From Fragilaria crotonensis (taxonomy: Eukaryota > Bacillariophyta > Fragilariophyceae > Fragilariales > Fragilariaceae): 37,292 bases of DNA. The stretch lies in contig JAKSYS010000620.1 in NCBI GenBank assembly GCA_022925895.1, positions 1 through 37,292 on the forward strand, in the 5' to 3' direction. The notes under the pieces are model-generated. The model was not told the origin of the DNA. It searched no databases and was given only the letters and a program-made list of their open reading frames with translations. Below, piece by piece: positions 10,256 through 19,383 of this stretch (positions within the stretch are counted from its first letter, which is position 1; the number at the start of each line of letters is the position of its first letter). The position numbers and the translations under genes were made by a program.

Positions 10256-11446
10256 ATGGTAGTTGTTGAGACGGAGAGAGCATCGAGGAAGGTCGTGAAA
10301 TTGGCAAATACAATATGGCCAGACGCTCTTCCTCATCCTCTTGAAGAGAAGATTTTTAGTGTCGTGTGCGGCAACTCCACACTCAAGTGGGCTCTCCATG
10401 ATGGTGCAGGGAGGAGTTTCGTGCCAACTCTAGCCTGGTCGTAAGTCGTAGGATTGATACGGACGGCTACGAAGGCAAATGATTTTGGGCGCAACTTTGT
10501 TTTTCAAGTTGTTTCGTACTGTACTTCTTCATCTGACCCGTGCCTTTCTCTCCACTCTCCCAGAACGGAACCATACACAATAAATACCAACGCAAATGCA
10601 AATGGACATGAATTACCCGCAGCTGCACTTTGCCGTTACATGCCTGAGCTCGCCAGGAGCGTTGTTTTTGGCTCCGAGAACATGAATGACGGGACTAAAC
10701 AACTGGCACTTGAAAAGAGTCTAAGCCGTTCCGCATCGCTCTTGACTGTCTACTTGATTTCCACCAATTCGGCTCATGCCGAAGGTGTCGCTTGGCTCTT
10801 TTCCGACATTCCATGTCGTCTCTTCGTGCTGCAACCTGACGATTTCTTTACCGAAGCGGAAGGCCGGTACGAGACCATGGGCATGGACCGATTGGCATGT
10901 ATGCGTGCCGCGGGAAAGGCATGGGGATTTCCAGCCTTGGTCATTGATGGTGGAACGTCCTTGACGTATACTGCCTGCGATCGGAACGGACACATTGTCG
11001 GCGGAGGCATCACGGCAGGACTCCTGTTGTTTCGAACACTGGCCAACCACTGGAAAAGGCACCGGGGATGGTCAGCGTGCAGGATCCAGAACAAATGTTG
11101 AAAGCCGCGCAGAGTATGATTGATAAGAATGAACCATTAGGCTTCTTCTTGCGAAACACACAGGATGCTGTGGTTGCGAGTTTCTTGAAGGAAATTGGCT
11201 TTATCTTCGTGAAGTGGTCAAAAGATATTTTGATGACGTTTATGCTAAAGGATCGAACGAAGAAGTCACGGGAAGCAACGATGAAAACGGAGTTTCTACT
11301 AGTACCGATGTTACGCGGCCACAAGGCCAACCCAATAATACAATTCCCAAAATTATCCTTACCGGCGGAGATGCGAGGATTCTGAAAGCTTGCTCAAGGT
11401 GAATGACAATAATCTTCTTGAGAGCCGCCCCGACATCATTCCCTGA
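10256..11446 (+). CDS. Type III (CoaX-like) pantothenate kinase
   Basis: CoaX-type pantothenate kinase phosphorylates pantothenate, the first step of CoA synthesis. Exon 1 runs from ATG 10256 to 10440 and carries the N-terminal motif as CGNSTLKWAL. The intron is 10441-10562 (gtaagt...ctcccag). Exon 2 holds the family signatures ETMGMDRLACMRAAG (the conserved G-x-DR with the proposed catalytic Asp), VIDGGTSLTY and GGGITAGL, and later IPKIILTGGDARIL. Three one-base breaks, near 11050, 11190 and 11385, each need one extra base; with them the frame stops at 11446. The first Asp of the usual D-x-G-N-T motif is replaced by Val here, so ATP binding may be altered. Type III kinases are mainly bacterial, so an intron-bearing nuclear copy suggests old transfer. 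It is either an error-bearing functional gene or a decaying one. Confidence 0.75.
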
Positions 11447-11497
11447 GATTGTCGTTAACAAGCAGCTTTTTCCCACGGAGTTGCTGCGGCGTTAATT

Positions 11498-12423
11498 ATG
11501 AAGGCTGGGCAGTTCAAGACGACCGTGTTCCACGAGCATGACAAGAAGCTCCTGGGTTGTCGAGTGGCAAAGGAATTCAAACTGTCGGACGACGATGGTG
11601 ATCGAGTATACAGAGGAACAATCGCTGCGACTATTCGGATCAAGAACAGCACGTCGAGACAGTATCTAGTGCTGTATGATGACGCTGACGCAGAGGAGAT
11701 GGACGTAGTCCAGATTCATGGTAAGTGCTTGTTGTATCATTTGGTGCTCGGTGGTGTGCTGTCCGTTTACCTAGCTAATGGTCGTACACAGCCGCCTTGA
11801 CGTTGTACTCGCAAGTGGGCGAGAAGCACTTAAAAACCCCTAATGATGACATTGCCAAGAAGATTGCCGTAAAGAAAGTGCTTGCCCATGACGCGGCGAG
11901 GGATTTGGAACTTAGCAACCGCAAAGTACAAGAACATGCCAATTCTCATCGATACGCCTCAGCCGCGATTGCTGCTTCCGCACCAAAGCCAAAGAAGACG
12001 CCAACTCCTCCTGTGGCTGCCAAACCAGTGAAGCCGACCACTCCTGTCGCCCAAGCAGTGAAGCCAACCACTCCTGCTGCCAAACCAGTGAAGCCAACTA
12101 CTCCCGCGGCAACGTCGAACAAACGAAAATCGAAAGAGGCACCGACCCCCACAACCCCGAAATCAAAGAAAACCAAGGATCAGGATCCTGATGCAGACTT
12201 ATCCATTGATCCGTCACGAGTTATCAATCGTCGGGTCGCCAAGTACTTTGAGGGCCAAATTTTCTTTGGTACGGTCAGCAGTTACGACCCAAGGGAAGGG
12301 CTTTGGCAGATTGACTATGACGATGGGGACGAAGAAGAATTTGACAAGAATGAGCTGAAGGTGCATCTCAGATTGCGTGAATCCAATAAGGATGTGGACA
12401 AGAAGGGTACTCCTGCCAAGTAG
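11498..12423 (+). CDS. Protein with two Tudor-like modules and a KPTTP-repeat linker
   Basis: Two exons: ATG 11498-11720, intron 11721-11791 (gtaagt...acacag, 71 nt, phase 1), then 11792-12423. The N-terminal module (residues ~18-74) reads LLGCRVAKEF ... YRGTI ... YLVLYDDADAEEMD. The C-terminal module (~residues 230-280) reads RRVAKYFEGQIFFGTV ... WQIDYDDGDEEEFD. Both fit the Tudor-like fold seen in plant and algal chromatin proteins, where such domains can read methylated Lys or Arg. The middle is disordered, with three imperfect copies of KPTTP(V/A)A followed by Lys-rich stretches. An in-frame TAA just upstream fixes the start. A nuclear chromatin reader is likely, but this rests on motif similarity only. 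Confidence 0.75.
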
Positions 12424-12687
12424 TATTGTTAACTTTTCTGAGATTAAATCCATTACGCGTTGCAAGGGAGACACATCTTTTCATGGAAGGAGTGATGTCA
12501 TGATGAACAATAGGATACCTCTAATCATCTTCGAGCTACTGATGCTATACCAGTTCTCATTTCGAATCCCATTTGGGTGAGAGGGTGTGTCACACGATCT
12601 GATTTGCGAAAAAAGAGGTCGTGTAAGTGTGAGAAGATGATGATATCGCAAACTTATAAAGTAAAACCAAAAAATTCAGGAGCATCA

Positions 12688-14931
12688 CTATTCGAGATAG
12701 GACAACTTACACAAGTATCCGTGAATCAGTACATTGCCCTCACTATTCGAATTGTAGTGTTTCACTAATTCTTGCATGGAAGGGAGGGGCGATGTTCGGA
12801 TCGATCGAGGAGGCGTGGGAAATGGAAGAATGGATTGCAGAAGGGTCGTTATGTGCCTTCCAATGCCCAAACTAGCAGTCAGTCCAGTCGATCGAATTCC
12901 CGCTGCAACAATCCAATTTCTCTGAGGTGTCATACATATCTGATAATCTCGATAATCCGTAGCAGGGCGAATACCGACGTATTCGCCAACATGCTGTACA
13001 TTCGGATCAAGATCAGGAATGATGCGAAGGGCAAAGCCAGTAAGATCGTCCGCAACTGCAGGATCAATACGTCTATCAAATCTAGATTCTTGATCTTGTG
13101 CGGTGGGTCCAACCACAATGTGATCGTACAAACTTGAATACAAGAATATTCCTTTTGTTCGTTGTGTCGGCACTGGTTGTATCGGGCGAGTAATGTGAGT
13201 GTAATTGTCAGCCAAAAAGACTCGATACTGTCCTCGTCGCGGAGCTGCTCGCCAATGCGGGGGGTTGACACCAGTCGTTGCGGCCTGCACCAGATCGGCA
13301 ACAATGCCAGTGGCATTAACAACTGCCGTGGCACGAAGCAATTCCGGGGGATGCGCAGGCGTCAAGTGATCCTTGTCCGTCTTTCGGCGCACATTCCACA
13401 CGCGTTCGTTTTCGTCAAACCAAGAATTTTCCGCATCATATTCAAAATTGGTGTGGATTTGAGCCCCATTCTCTCGCGCGTGGGCTGCCAAGGCGATCGA
13501 ATACAGCCATGAATCAACTACTATCTCACCAGGAATGTGCACTGCTCCAACGCACAGTGGTGAGATATTAGGCTCCAAATTCCCTAACTCGTTTGCATTG
13601 AGCTTCCTTGCGTCCAAATCGCCTGCATCATGAGATTCTGCCAGTACTTTGGCGAGAGGGCAATTATACCTTTTATCTCGACCCACATTATCCCAATCCC
13701 ACTGACAAACCAAGGATCCACAATCACGATATGGTATTCGATGCGTCTTGAGAAAGGGTCGAATTTGAGAAATAGAGTCTCGAATAAGCGCTCTCTCTAG
13801 TGTTCCGATTGCCGCATCGACTCCAGTACAGATTATCCCACTGTTGGCCGAACTCGCTCCTCGGAGCAAATCGGCTTCCGCTTCTACGAGTACGCACCGA
13901 TATCCCTGCAAGGTTGCAGCTCGTAGGACTGCGAGTCCTACAACACCGCCTCCAATGATGAGAACATCATACACAGATTGTCTTTTCCGCGGCGGCTGGG
14001 GCTGTGGATTTTGTTGGTGTCGTGGTTGAGAGTAGTTCATCATTTGTGCACCATTTGGAGGTTGTTGTGTACGACGGGACATTCGAGGTTGTTGTTGTTG
14101 TTTCCGTGTATGACTGCTAGCAGACGGTGTCGGTGTGTGTGTGTTGGGGTCAAAACGAACCTGCCGAGTCGGGAGCTCGGTCGCTGGTGTTGCTGATGAT
14201 GCTCTCTGTTGAGCGTTTCTATTGTTGTTGCTGCTGGTGCTGGTGGTTGTTTGAGGCGAGCGCTGCCATCCAACGTCCCCTTGCTGTTGCTGCTGCTGCT
14301 GTTGTTGAAATATCCTAAGTTGCAGAGCAACATGGTCAGGATGCTGATGCTGAGCATATCCATTGCTTAGTTGTTGCTGATAATCAGCATTGCCATTCTG
14401 GAATTTCAGTTCAGGGACGAACAGGTGTTTGTTGTCGTTGTTCAGAGGTGGTCGTCCCTGCGAAGGTATGGCATCTGGTCGCATACCATTCTGTGAGCCA
14501 TGCGATGAGACTGGTTCCAAATAGGATGCTCCATCTTGTGGGGCATCGTTTTCTGGACCAAGATACGTGCGTTCCTTCTCTTGGAGCTCTGGAGAAACGC
14601 CAGATGTTGCACCGTTCGGAGAGTTCGATTGGGTACTTGATTGTTCTGGTTCATCATCACGAGGCTCTGACTCGTCGGCGTAAAAATCTGGCACAGGCAC
14701 CGGGTGCTGTGAATACAGCTCATCCGAAAATGATGTCTGTGTCTCCGACGGCGCACTACTTCTAGGAGCAAAATCGTTCTGAGGTGCATTGGAATGCTCA
14801 ATGAGCATGAAATTTGAATTCGATGTTTCATCGGACGAATATTTCGCTGGAGCATCGTTCAAACAAAGTTGACCCATCTCCCTCATGTTCAACTCAGGTG
14901 ATGCGCCAACACTGCCATTGTTCGATGACAT
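12688..14931 (-). CDS. FAD-dependent oxidoreductase, DAO family (GlpA / L-2-hydroxyglutarate dehydrogenase-like)
   Basis: 747 aa, single exon. Residues ~319-735 form a DAO-fold flavoenzyme: FAD-binding Gly motif YDVLIIGGGVVGLAVLRA (about 321-338), then SSANSGIICTGVD, the signature of GlpA/LhgO-type dehydrogenases. A central GSLVCQW and a C-terminal GIRPATDYRDY and AAGIRSTGLTASLGIG close the FAD site. The closest groups are glycerol-3-phosphate dehydrogenase and L-2-hydroxyglutarate dehydrogenase/oxidase; I cannot choose between them. The first ~318 residues are low complexity (Ser, Asn, Gln, Pro, with a run of about ten Gln) and show no signal peptide. That is unusual for this family. A shorter product starting closer to the FAD domain is possible, for example at the Met in QMMNYSQ near residue 298. 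Confidence 0.8.
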   Translation of the reverse strand: MSSNNGSVGASPELNMREMGQLCLNDAPAKYSSDETSNSNFMLIEHSNAPQNDFAPRSSAPSETQTSFSDELYSQHPVPVPDFYADESEPRDDEPEQSSTQSNSPNGATSGVSPELQEKERTYLGPENDAPQDGASYLEPVSSHGSQNGMRPDAIPSQGRPPLNNDNKHLFVPELKFQNGNADYQQQLSNGYAQHQHPDHVALQLRIFQQQQQQQQQGDVGWQRSPQTTTSTSSNNNRNAQQRASSATPATELPTRQVRFDPNTHTPTPSASSHTRKQQQQPRMSRRTQQPPNGAQMMNYSQPRHQQNPQPQPPRKRQSVYDVLIIGGGVVGLAVLRAATLQGYRCVLVEAEADLLRGASSANSGIICTGVDAAIGTLERALIRDSISQIRPFLKTHRIPYRDCGSLVCQWDWDNVGRDKRYNCPLAKVLAESHDAGDLDARKLNANELGNLEPNISPLCVGAVHIPGEIVVDSWLYSIALAAHARENGAQIHTNFEYDAENSWFDENERVWNVRRKTDKDHLTPAHPPELLRATAVVNATGIVADLVQAATTGVNPPHWRAAPRRGQYRVFLADNYTHITRPIQPVPTQRTKGIFLYSSLYDHIVVGPTAQDQESRFDRRIDPAVADDLTGFALRIIPDLDPNVQHVGEYVGIRPATDYRDYQICMTPQRNWIVAAGIRSTGLTASLGIGRHITTLLQSILPFPTPPRSIRTSPLPSMQELVKHYNSNSEGNVLIHGYLCKLSYLE

Positions 14932-15404
14932 GGTTCAGATCACAGGTCTTCGGTGACAAATGTTCGCAGCACGACTGTATAGTCCTTTGATATGTTGTGT
15001 ATGCTTACGAATGTGACATTTGATTGTGGGTCGTCGCCTATGACTCTTGGTCGCAGGAAAAGTCCGATTAACTGGCATTTTAACTTCGTCGTTTCTACGA
15101 CTCTGCGACAGTATTCATACGACAGTTCCTACTTTACTTCATCCTACTACATAGCGCAAGTTTGAGTTGCGAGTAACGGCTACAGTACTGGAGTATGTCA
15201 CTGTTAACGTCTATACTGCATGGTTCCTCCTTTAGTGCAGAGTGGAGAGGGTCCGATAGGTGAGCGTTCCGCACTGCTCCGAATCGCTGCAGCTTTGCAT
15301 TCGCAGGAACGAGGAACAACCAGGACGCAGCCAACTTGCCCCCCGTCACCTCCCCCGTCTCCATAGTCATAGCTGCTGCAAAAGCAAGCAGCAGCTACTG
15401 CAGG
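14932..15404. promoter_or_regulatory. Divergent intergenic region between the FAD oxidoreductase and ALG14
   Basis: The two genes start in opposite directions here, so both promoters should lie in these ~470 bp. No TATA box or known motif stands out. The ALG14 frame is open a little upstream of 15405, but without another ATG. Confidence 0.4.
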
Positions 15405-16054
15405 ATGCTTCTTCTTTTCCTCGCTATCATCGCCTTCCTCGCTCGATCGTATCAGGTGCTGAGATCAGTCCAGAACAACCGTAATGCAAAAGAACGACCC
15501 GTGAGAGCGAAACTTCCTATCAAAACTTTGGTTGTACTGGGATCCGGTGGTCACACGACGGAGATGCTTCAAATGATCCAGCACTTGAATCCGAAAATTT
15601 ACGGCCCTTAATTTATATTGTTGCTACAACCGATGACACGAGCGAACGACGAATCGATGCGTTCGGAGGGAGGTTGCCGTCCGAAACCTACTTTATACCC
15701 AGAAGTCGAGAGGTTGGTCAGTCTTATGTAACCGCCATTGCTTCCACGCTGTACGCCATGATATTCTCCTTGTGGATTGTTTTCAAGACCCGTCCTGCTC
15801 TGCTACTCTGTAACGGTCCGGGAACTTGTATTCCAGTGGCTGGAGCTACACTGTTGGCACGAGTTTTGGGTCTCTGTGAGGGCAATATCGTGTTTGTGGA
15901 GAGCTTCTGTCGGGTCAAATCGCTGTCACTCACCGGTAGGATCCTTTATCCTTTCGCGGACATGTTTCTGGTACACTGGGATGAACTTCATGCCAAGTTT
16001 CCCAGATCACAAACGATCTCGACTTTTGTCCCCAATACATCCAGAGGGAGGTAG
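15405..16054 (+). CDS. ALG14: ALG14, UDP-GlcNAc transferase membrane subunit (N-glycan synthesis)
   Basis: ALG14 anchors ALG13 at the ER membrane. The pair adds the second GlcNAc to dolichol-PP-GlcNAc. The first ATG in frame, 15405, gives an N-terminal membrane anchor (MLLLFLAIIAFLARSYQVL). Family motifs then follow in order: GSGGHTTEMLQM, IVATTDDTS, SREVGQSYVTAI, LLLCNGPGTCIPVAGA, VFVESFCRV, SLTGRILYPFADMFLVHW. Total length of ~216 aa is normal for the family. A one-base break at about 15608 (ggcccttaat) splits the frame; one extra C restores it and joins two halves that both match ALG14. I therefore treat it as one gene with a probable sequence error. The end, after FPRSQTISTFVPNTSRGR, lacks a clear family C-terminal motif. 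Confidence 0.85.
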
Positions 16055-16069
16055 TTGGAACGCACCCCA

Positions 16070-16179
16070 CCAACCTTGGCAATTCATGATGTATGCTAGA
16101 TTGTTTCTTTTCTCGTGACGAATGCCAACCTTGGCAATTCATGATGTATGCTAGATTGTTTCTTTTCTCGTGACGAATG
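16070..16179. repeat. Perfect tandem duplication, 2 x 55 bp
   Basis: Copy one is 16070-16124 and copy two 16125-16179, with no mismatches. They begin 16 bp after the ALG14 stop codon. Perfect identity means the duplication is recent or an assembly artefact. Confidence 0.85.
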
Positions 16180-16612
16180 CCCAGCATTCGATGCACTGCT
16201 GCTTTTAACATGTCAACATACGGCAGCAGTTGGCAAGCGCAAAAGGTGTTGATGTCCTGAACCATGCAACCCACCCGTAGAGTATCAGGGAGACAGGCCA
16301 GCTCAAACAATGCAACTTCTACGAAAAAGAATCCGACATTTTCTGTTGAACTGATCGCAAGTAGGACATCAAGTCTATGTAGGGACTCTTTCCTATTCCT
16401 ACTATTCCTACGCTTTATCTATCTATATAATCACAAAATGCTGGTGCGCCTGAATCAAGGAGGAGAACTACAACTCTTCGACCCGACCGTCCTCAAACTG
16501 CCATCGGCATATCTCTTGATCTTCGGATTGGAAGTCAAGCTGCAAGCATCGATCCAGTCTGAACGTAACCTGTGGGACATACGTCGGGATCGTGTGAATG
16601 TGGTTTCTCCGA
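16180..16612. other. Intergenic, nothing recognised
   Basis: No family match was seen. Plus-strand open frames here lie opposite the G8 fragment and show no domain. Confidence 0.35.
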
Positions 16613-17463
16613 TCAATACGACCCCGACGTTAGTTTTCCTTGAATCTTCAAGGATCGAGTCAAAAGCACTACCTCCCCCTGGTATGCAGTGTTGGCGATG
16701 TGTTGATACAGGTCGGGCTTTACAAGTAAACAGCTGACCAAACACCTGTTTCCGGAAAAAGATTCGCCTTCTTCACAGTTGGTTCTTCGTTCCTATGCCA
16801 CTCGCGCGAATCTTTCATTGCCGTCGACACGAGGATAATCGTCTGTCCTGGTTCCCAGTTCACGCTGTGTTGCAGCATCAGGATAGCATCACCAGGATTA
16901 AACGTCAAGGCAAGACGGGTCAAGGTGCGGAAGAAGCGCTCACCGTGGAGGCTGATCTGCCCAGTGACTGAGATACCCTTGAACTCTGATGGAGGAACGT
17001 TTGTGACTGCGCGACTCGGTCGCTTACTATAACGAGGGATTGTCACAGGCGTCCTTATGCTACAAGTCGCCGATTCCGCCGTCAGCTTTCCATCAACAGT
17101 AACCCCATTTGACTCAAAGGTGATGCGAGTGATGTTCTCTCCGAGATGAGCCCTGATGACGCGGGAATGTCGACAAATGAGAGTTTTCCCACGATTGGCT
17201 GTCGGACCACAACTATAGAATTGGTTGGCAGTGTCACGTTGGCCCCAGTCTTCCGGATGGTTTATGCCAATCGAGGCCGTTGTCAAGATGAGTGCAACTC
17301 GATCGCGAACAATGCTAAGACGAGATGAGTAAGGAATGACAACCGCTTCATTGGCAGATTCTGCATAAATGAATCGCCCTGACGGGACGCGCTGACTGGA
17401 GACGTCGTCGGTAGGGCCGGGGCTCGCCGCTCTCCAGTGGCAGCAGGTCGCCGAATCGGAATC
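16613..17463 (-). pseudogene. Fragment of a G8-domain protein (PKHD1/CEMIP-like)
   Basis: G8 domains occur in secreted or membrane proteins such as fibrocystin (PKHD1), CEMIP and TMEM2. The conserved core is visible: FKGISVTGQISLHGERFF, LTRLALTFNPGDAILML, SVNWEPGQTIILVSTA. After a one-base break near 16735 the next frame continues with AYQGEVVLLTRSLKIQGK, the expected C-terminal part of the domain. The open stretch starts after a stop at 17464-17466, has no ATG before the domain and no signal peptide, and stops at 16613. It is therefore a partial or broken gene, or has exons I could not place. The domain call is firmer than the gene status. Confidence 0.6.
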
Positions 17464-17718
17464 TTAGTAGAAAGCTGCTGGGTAGTTCCTTGGTCCTTGT
17501 AGTCGACGCGCTCCTCCCGTCACGAAGCGATTGCGTGATTCTCTTTCAGCTGAGATGCTCGTCAAAAGTGGATGGGCGGGATATGCTCGAAGAAGATTGC
17601 TGCGTTTGTCAAACTCATGGAGCTGCAACAATATCAATTTCTACTGAAAAAGTTAAAAGTACAGCAACTCCGTACTGTCGTACTGGTAGTGTTGTGCGTG
17701 TGCAGGACTACCGGTAGA
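17464..17718. other. Intergenic between the G8 fragment and the inverted-repeat element
   Basis: Upstream flank of the G8 fragment. No gene seen; TACTG/GTAC motifs begin to accumulate near 17660. Confidence 0.35.
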
Positions 17719-17882
17719 TCCGATTATTTATAGGTTTCACCAATTTGACGTCAGCGCGTACCAATCAGGATGCTCTCAGTGTGTTACTGTCTTACTGTAG
17801 TACTGTATGTCAGTACGTTGAACGTGAAGACATCAGTACTGTGACGTGGGCGCTGACGTCAAATTGGTGAAACCTAATCGGA
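17719..17882. repeat. MITE-like inverted-repeat element (~164 bp) with CRE palindromes
   Basis: The 27-nt arms 17731-17757 and 17850-17876 are exact reverse complements. Outside them tccgat (17719-17724) and atcgga (17877-17882) also pair, the left arm carrying six extra bases. Each arm holds the bZIP/CRE palindrome TGACGTCA, and another TGACGT lies just inside the right arm at 17842. The internal ~92 bp is non-coding and rich in TACTG/GTAC. This is the form of a MITE or a long hairpin. I could not identify a target-site duplication. Confidence 0.7.
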
Positions 17883-18420
17883 CCCCTACATATGTCATAT
17901 GTACAGGGAGCGATGCAGGCCCTCTTTGCACTATGTATTATGTGTTGCTGTATCATTTTATGTCTACCATACAATACCAGGTATGCCTGGTATGATACCG
18001 CACTCCAGTCTGTGCATTGTGCATTCACTTTTAGACAAACCCAGCAGCACAAGGTACTGTAGTACTGCATTACCCGGTACAACTGCACTTCTATACTGCA
18101 GTTCCGTAAAATGTGAATTCTGCTGGTATGCAGTACGTACCAGGTTCCAGGTGCTGTAGCATATGTCATATATTGTGCTCTATGCATACACATATATAGC
18201 TGATAGAGCTTTCCAAAGCCTGCACGAGTTTGTGTTATTGTAGCTGTACTGTTACCAGGTAGTAGTACCATAGTACTACAGTACTGTTTTATGACCATCG
18301 AACAAATCAAAAGTGAGGGTATAACGGCATGACATGTCTCTCATCTCTCCCTCGCTCCATGTTAACTCGCTCTGTTCTTTCTTTTAAAAGCGCAGTACGG
18401 AGTACAGTACTCATCTCGCC
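17883..18420. other. Intergenic, GTAC-rich, upstream of the glycosyltransferase gene
   Basis: Dense short inverted motifs and GTAC tetramers, including a small 8-bp-stem hairpin at 17974-17993 (ataccagg / cctggtat). No coding evidence. Confidence 0.45.
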
Positions 18421-19383
18421 ATGAAATCAGTCCACAAGTTCAAAGACCACCACACGAAGCGGCGGAATTCCTTTCTAATCGTGAAACGAATTGTTGTTAT
18501 TGTTGGCGCACTCCACCTCATCACGTATCCTCTCAATACCGCAAGTACAAGTTCAAGTGCGACATCGCAGACGTTGACTGAACAAAATGATACTCGGAGT
18601 ACGCTGCTTCCCATCGGCAATCACCAGCTCGCAATCGCAAGACCAGTACTGACCGATTCGCTTTCGCAAAACAACGAAACTACCATTTCCATTTGTGTAC
18701 CTGCCATTCTCAAGGACTACGAAACAGGCGACCTTCAGCGTCTCCTGGCATCCATTCATGGTCAGACGAAACCACCAACAGAAGTTATTGTGATTATCTC
18801 GGGCGTTTCTGAGGATTTATGTCAAACCATTCAAACCGCGACCACAACAGTATCATCATTAACGACATTGACCATCAAGTGCCGCTCTGCCCTGCAACGG
18901 CAATCGGTCTCACGAAATGAATGTGCCAAACATGCCAAGGGGGATGTCATATCCTTTATTGATGCTGACGATCAAATGACACCCAACAAAGTACAAGTCG
19001 TGCTAGAATTGAACGAGTTGTATCATCCCAAATTAATTCTCCATGGGTGGACGGCTGTCGAACAGGATGCAGCAACGAATGCGAATGCATCGTGGCACGA
19101 GTATCCAATCATGCATGGGAAGCAACTGTATCAATTGGCACAGCAAACCAAGGCAAAACATTTATGGCTGCATGAATTCCTGATACATAGCATGGCGACC
19201 ATATCTAGAAATGTCACTATACAACATCGAGAAGAGGAACAGTATTACCGCGAGGAAGATTCGTGGTTCGTTCGAGATATTATTGAGCACTATGGAGAGC
19301 ATGATGAAACGGCGATTTACATTCAAATGCCATTAGGAATCTACTTGGCGAGAGAATACAAGGGAACGAACAGCCGGAAGTAA
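18421..19383 (+). CDS. Family 2-like glycosyltransferase, type II membrane protein
   Basis: Single exon, 320 aa. A basic N-terminus is followed by one hydrophobic segment at about residues 20-40 (FLIVKRIVVIVGALHLITY), typical of a Golgi type II anchor. The catalytic region has TISICVPAI, LLASIHGQTKPPTEVIVIIS, then a conserved SVSRNECAKHAKGDVISFID and DADD at about residues 181-184, the GT-A metal-binding Asp motif. The C-terminal part contains an acidic stretch (HREEEQYYREEDSWFVRDI) similar to the acceptor side of GT2 enzymes. Donor and acceptor sugars cannot be read from the sequence. Confidence 0.75.
   Translation: MKSVHKFKDHHTKRRNSFLIVKRIVVIVGALHLITYPLNTASTSSSATSQTLTEQNDTRSTLLPIGNHQLAIARPVLTDSLSQNNETTISICVPAILKDYETGDLQRLLASIHGQTKPPTEVIVIISGVSEDLCQTIQTATTTVSSLTTLTIKCRSALQRQSVSRNECAKHAKGDVISFIDADDQMTPNKVQVVLELNELYHPKLILHGWTAVEQDAATNANASWHEYPIMHGKQLYQLAQQTKAKHLWLHEFLIHSMATISRNVTIQHREEEQYYREEDSWFVRDIIEHYGEHDETAIYIQMPLGIYLAREYKGTNSRK

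Noticed and set aside
16264-16737. Plus-strand open frame of ~157 codons
   Set aside because: It is antisense to the G8-domain homology and shows no family of its own.
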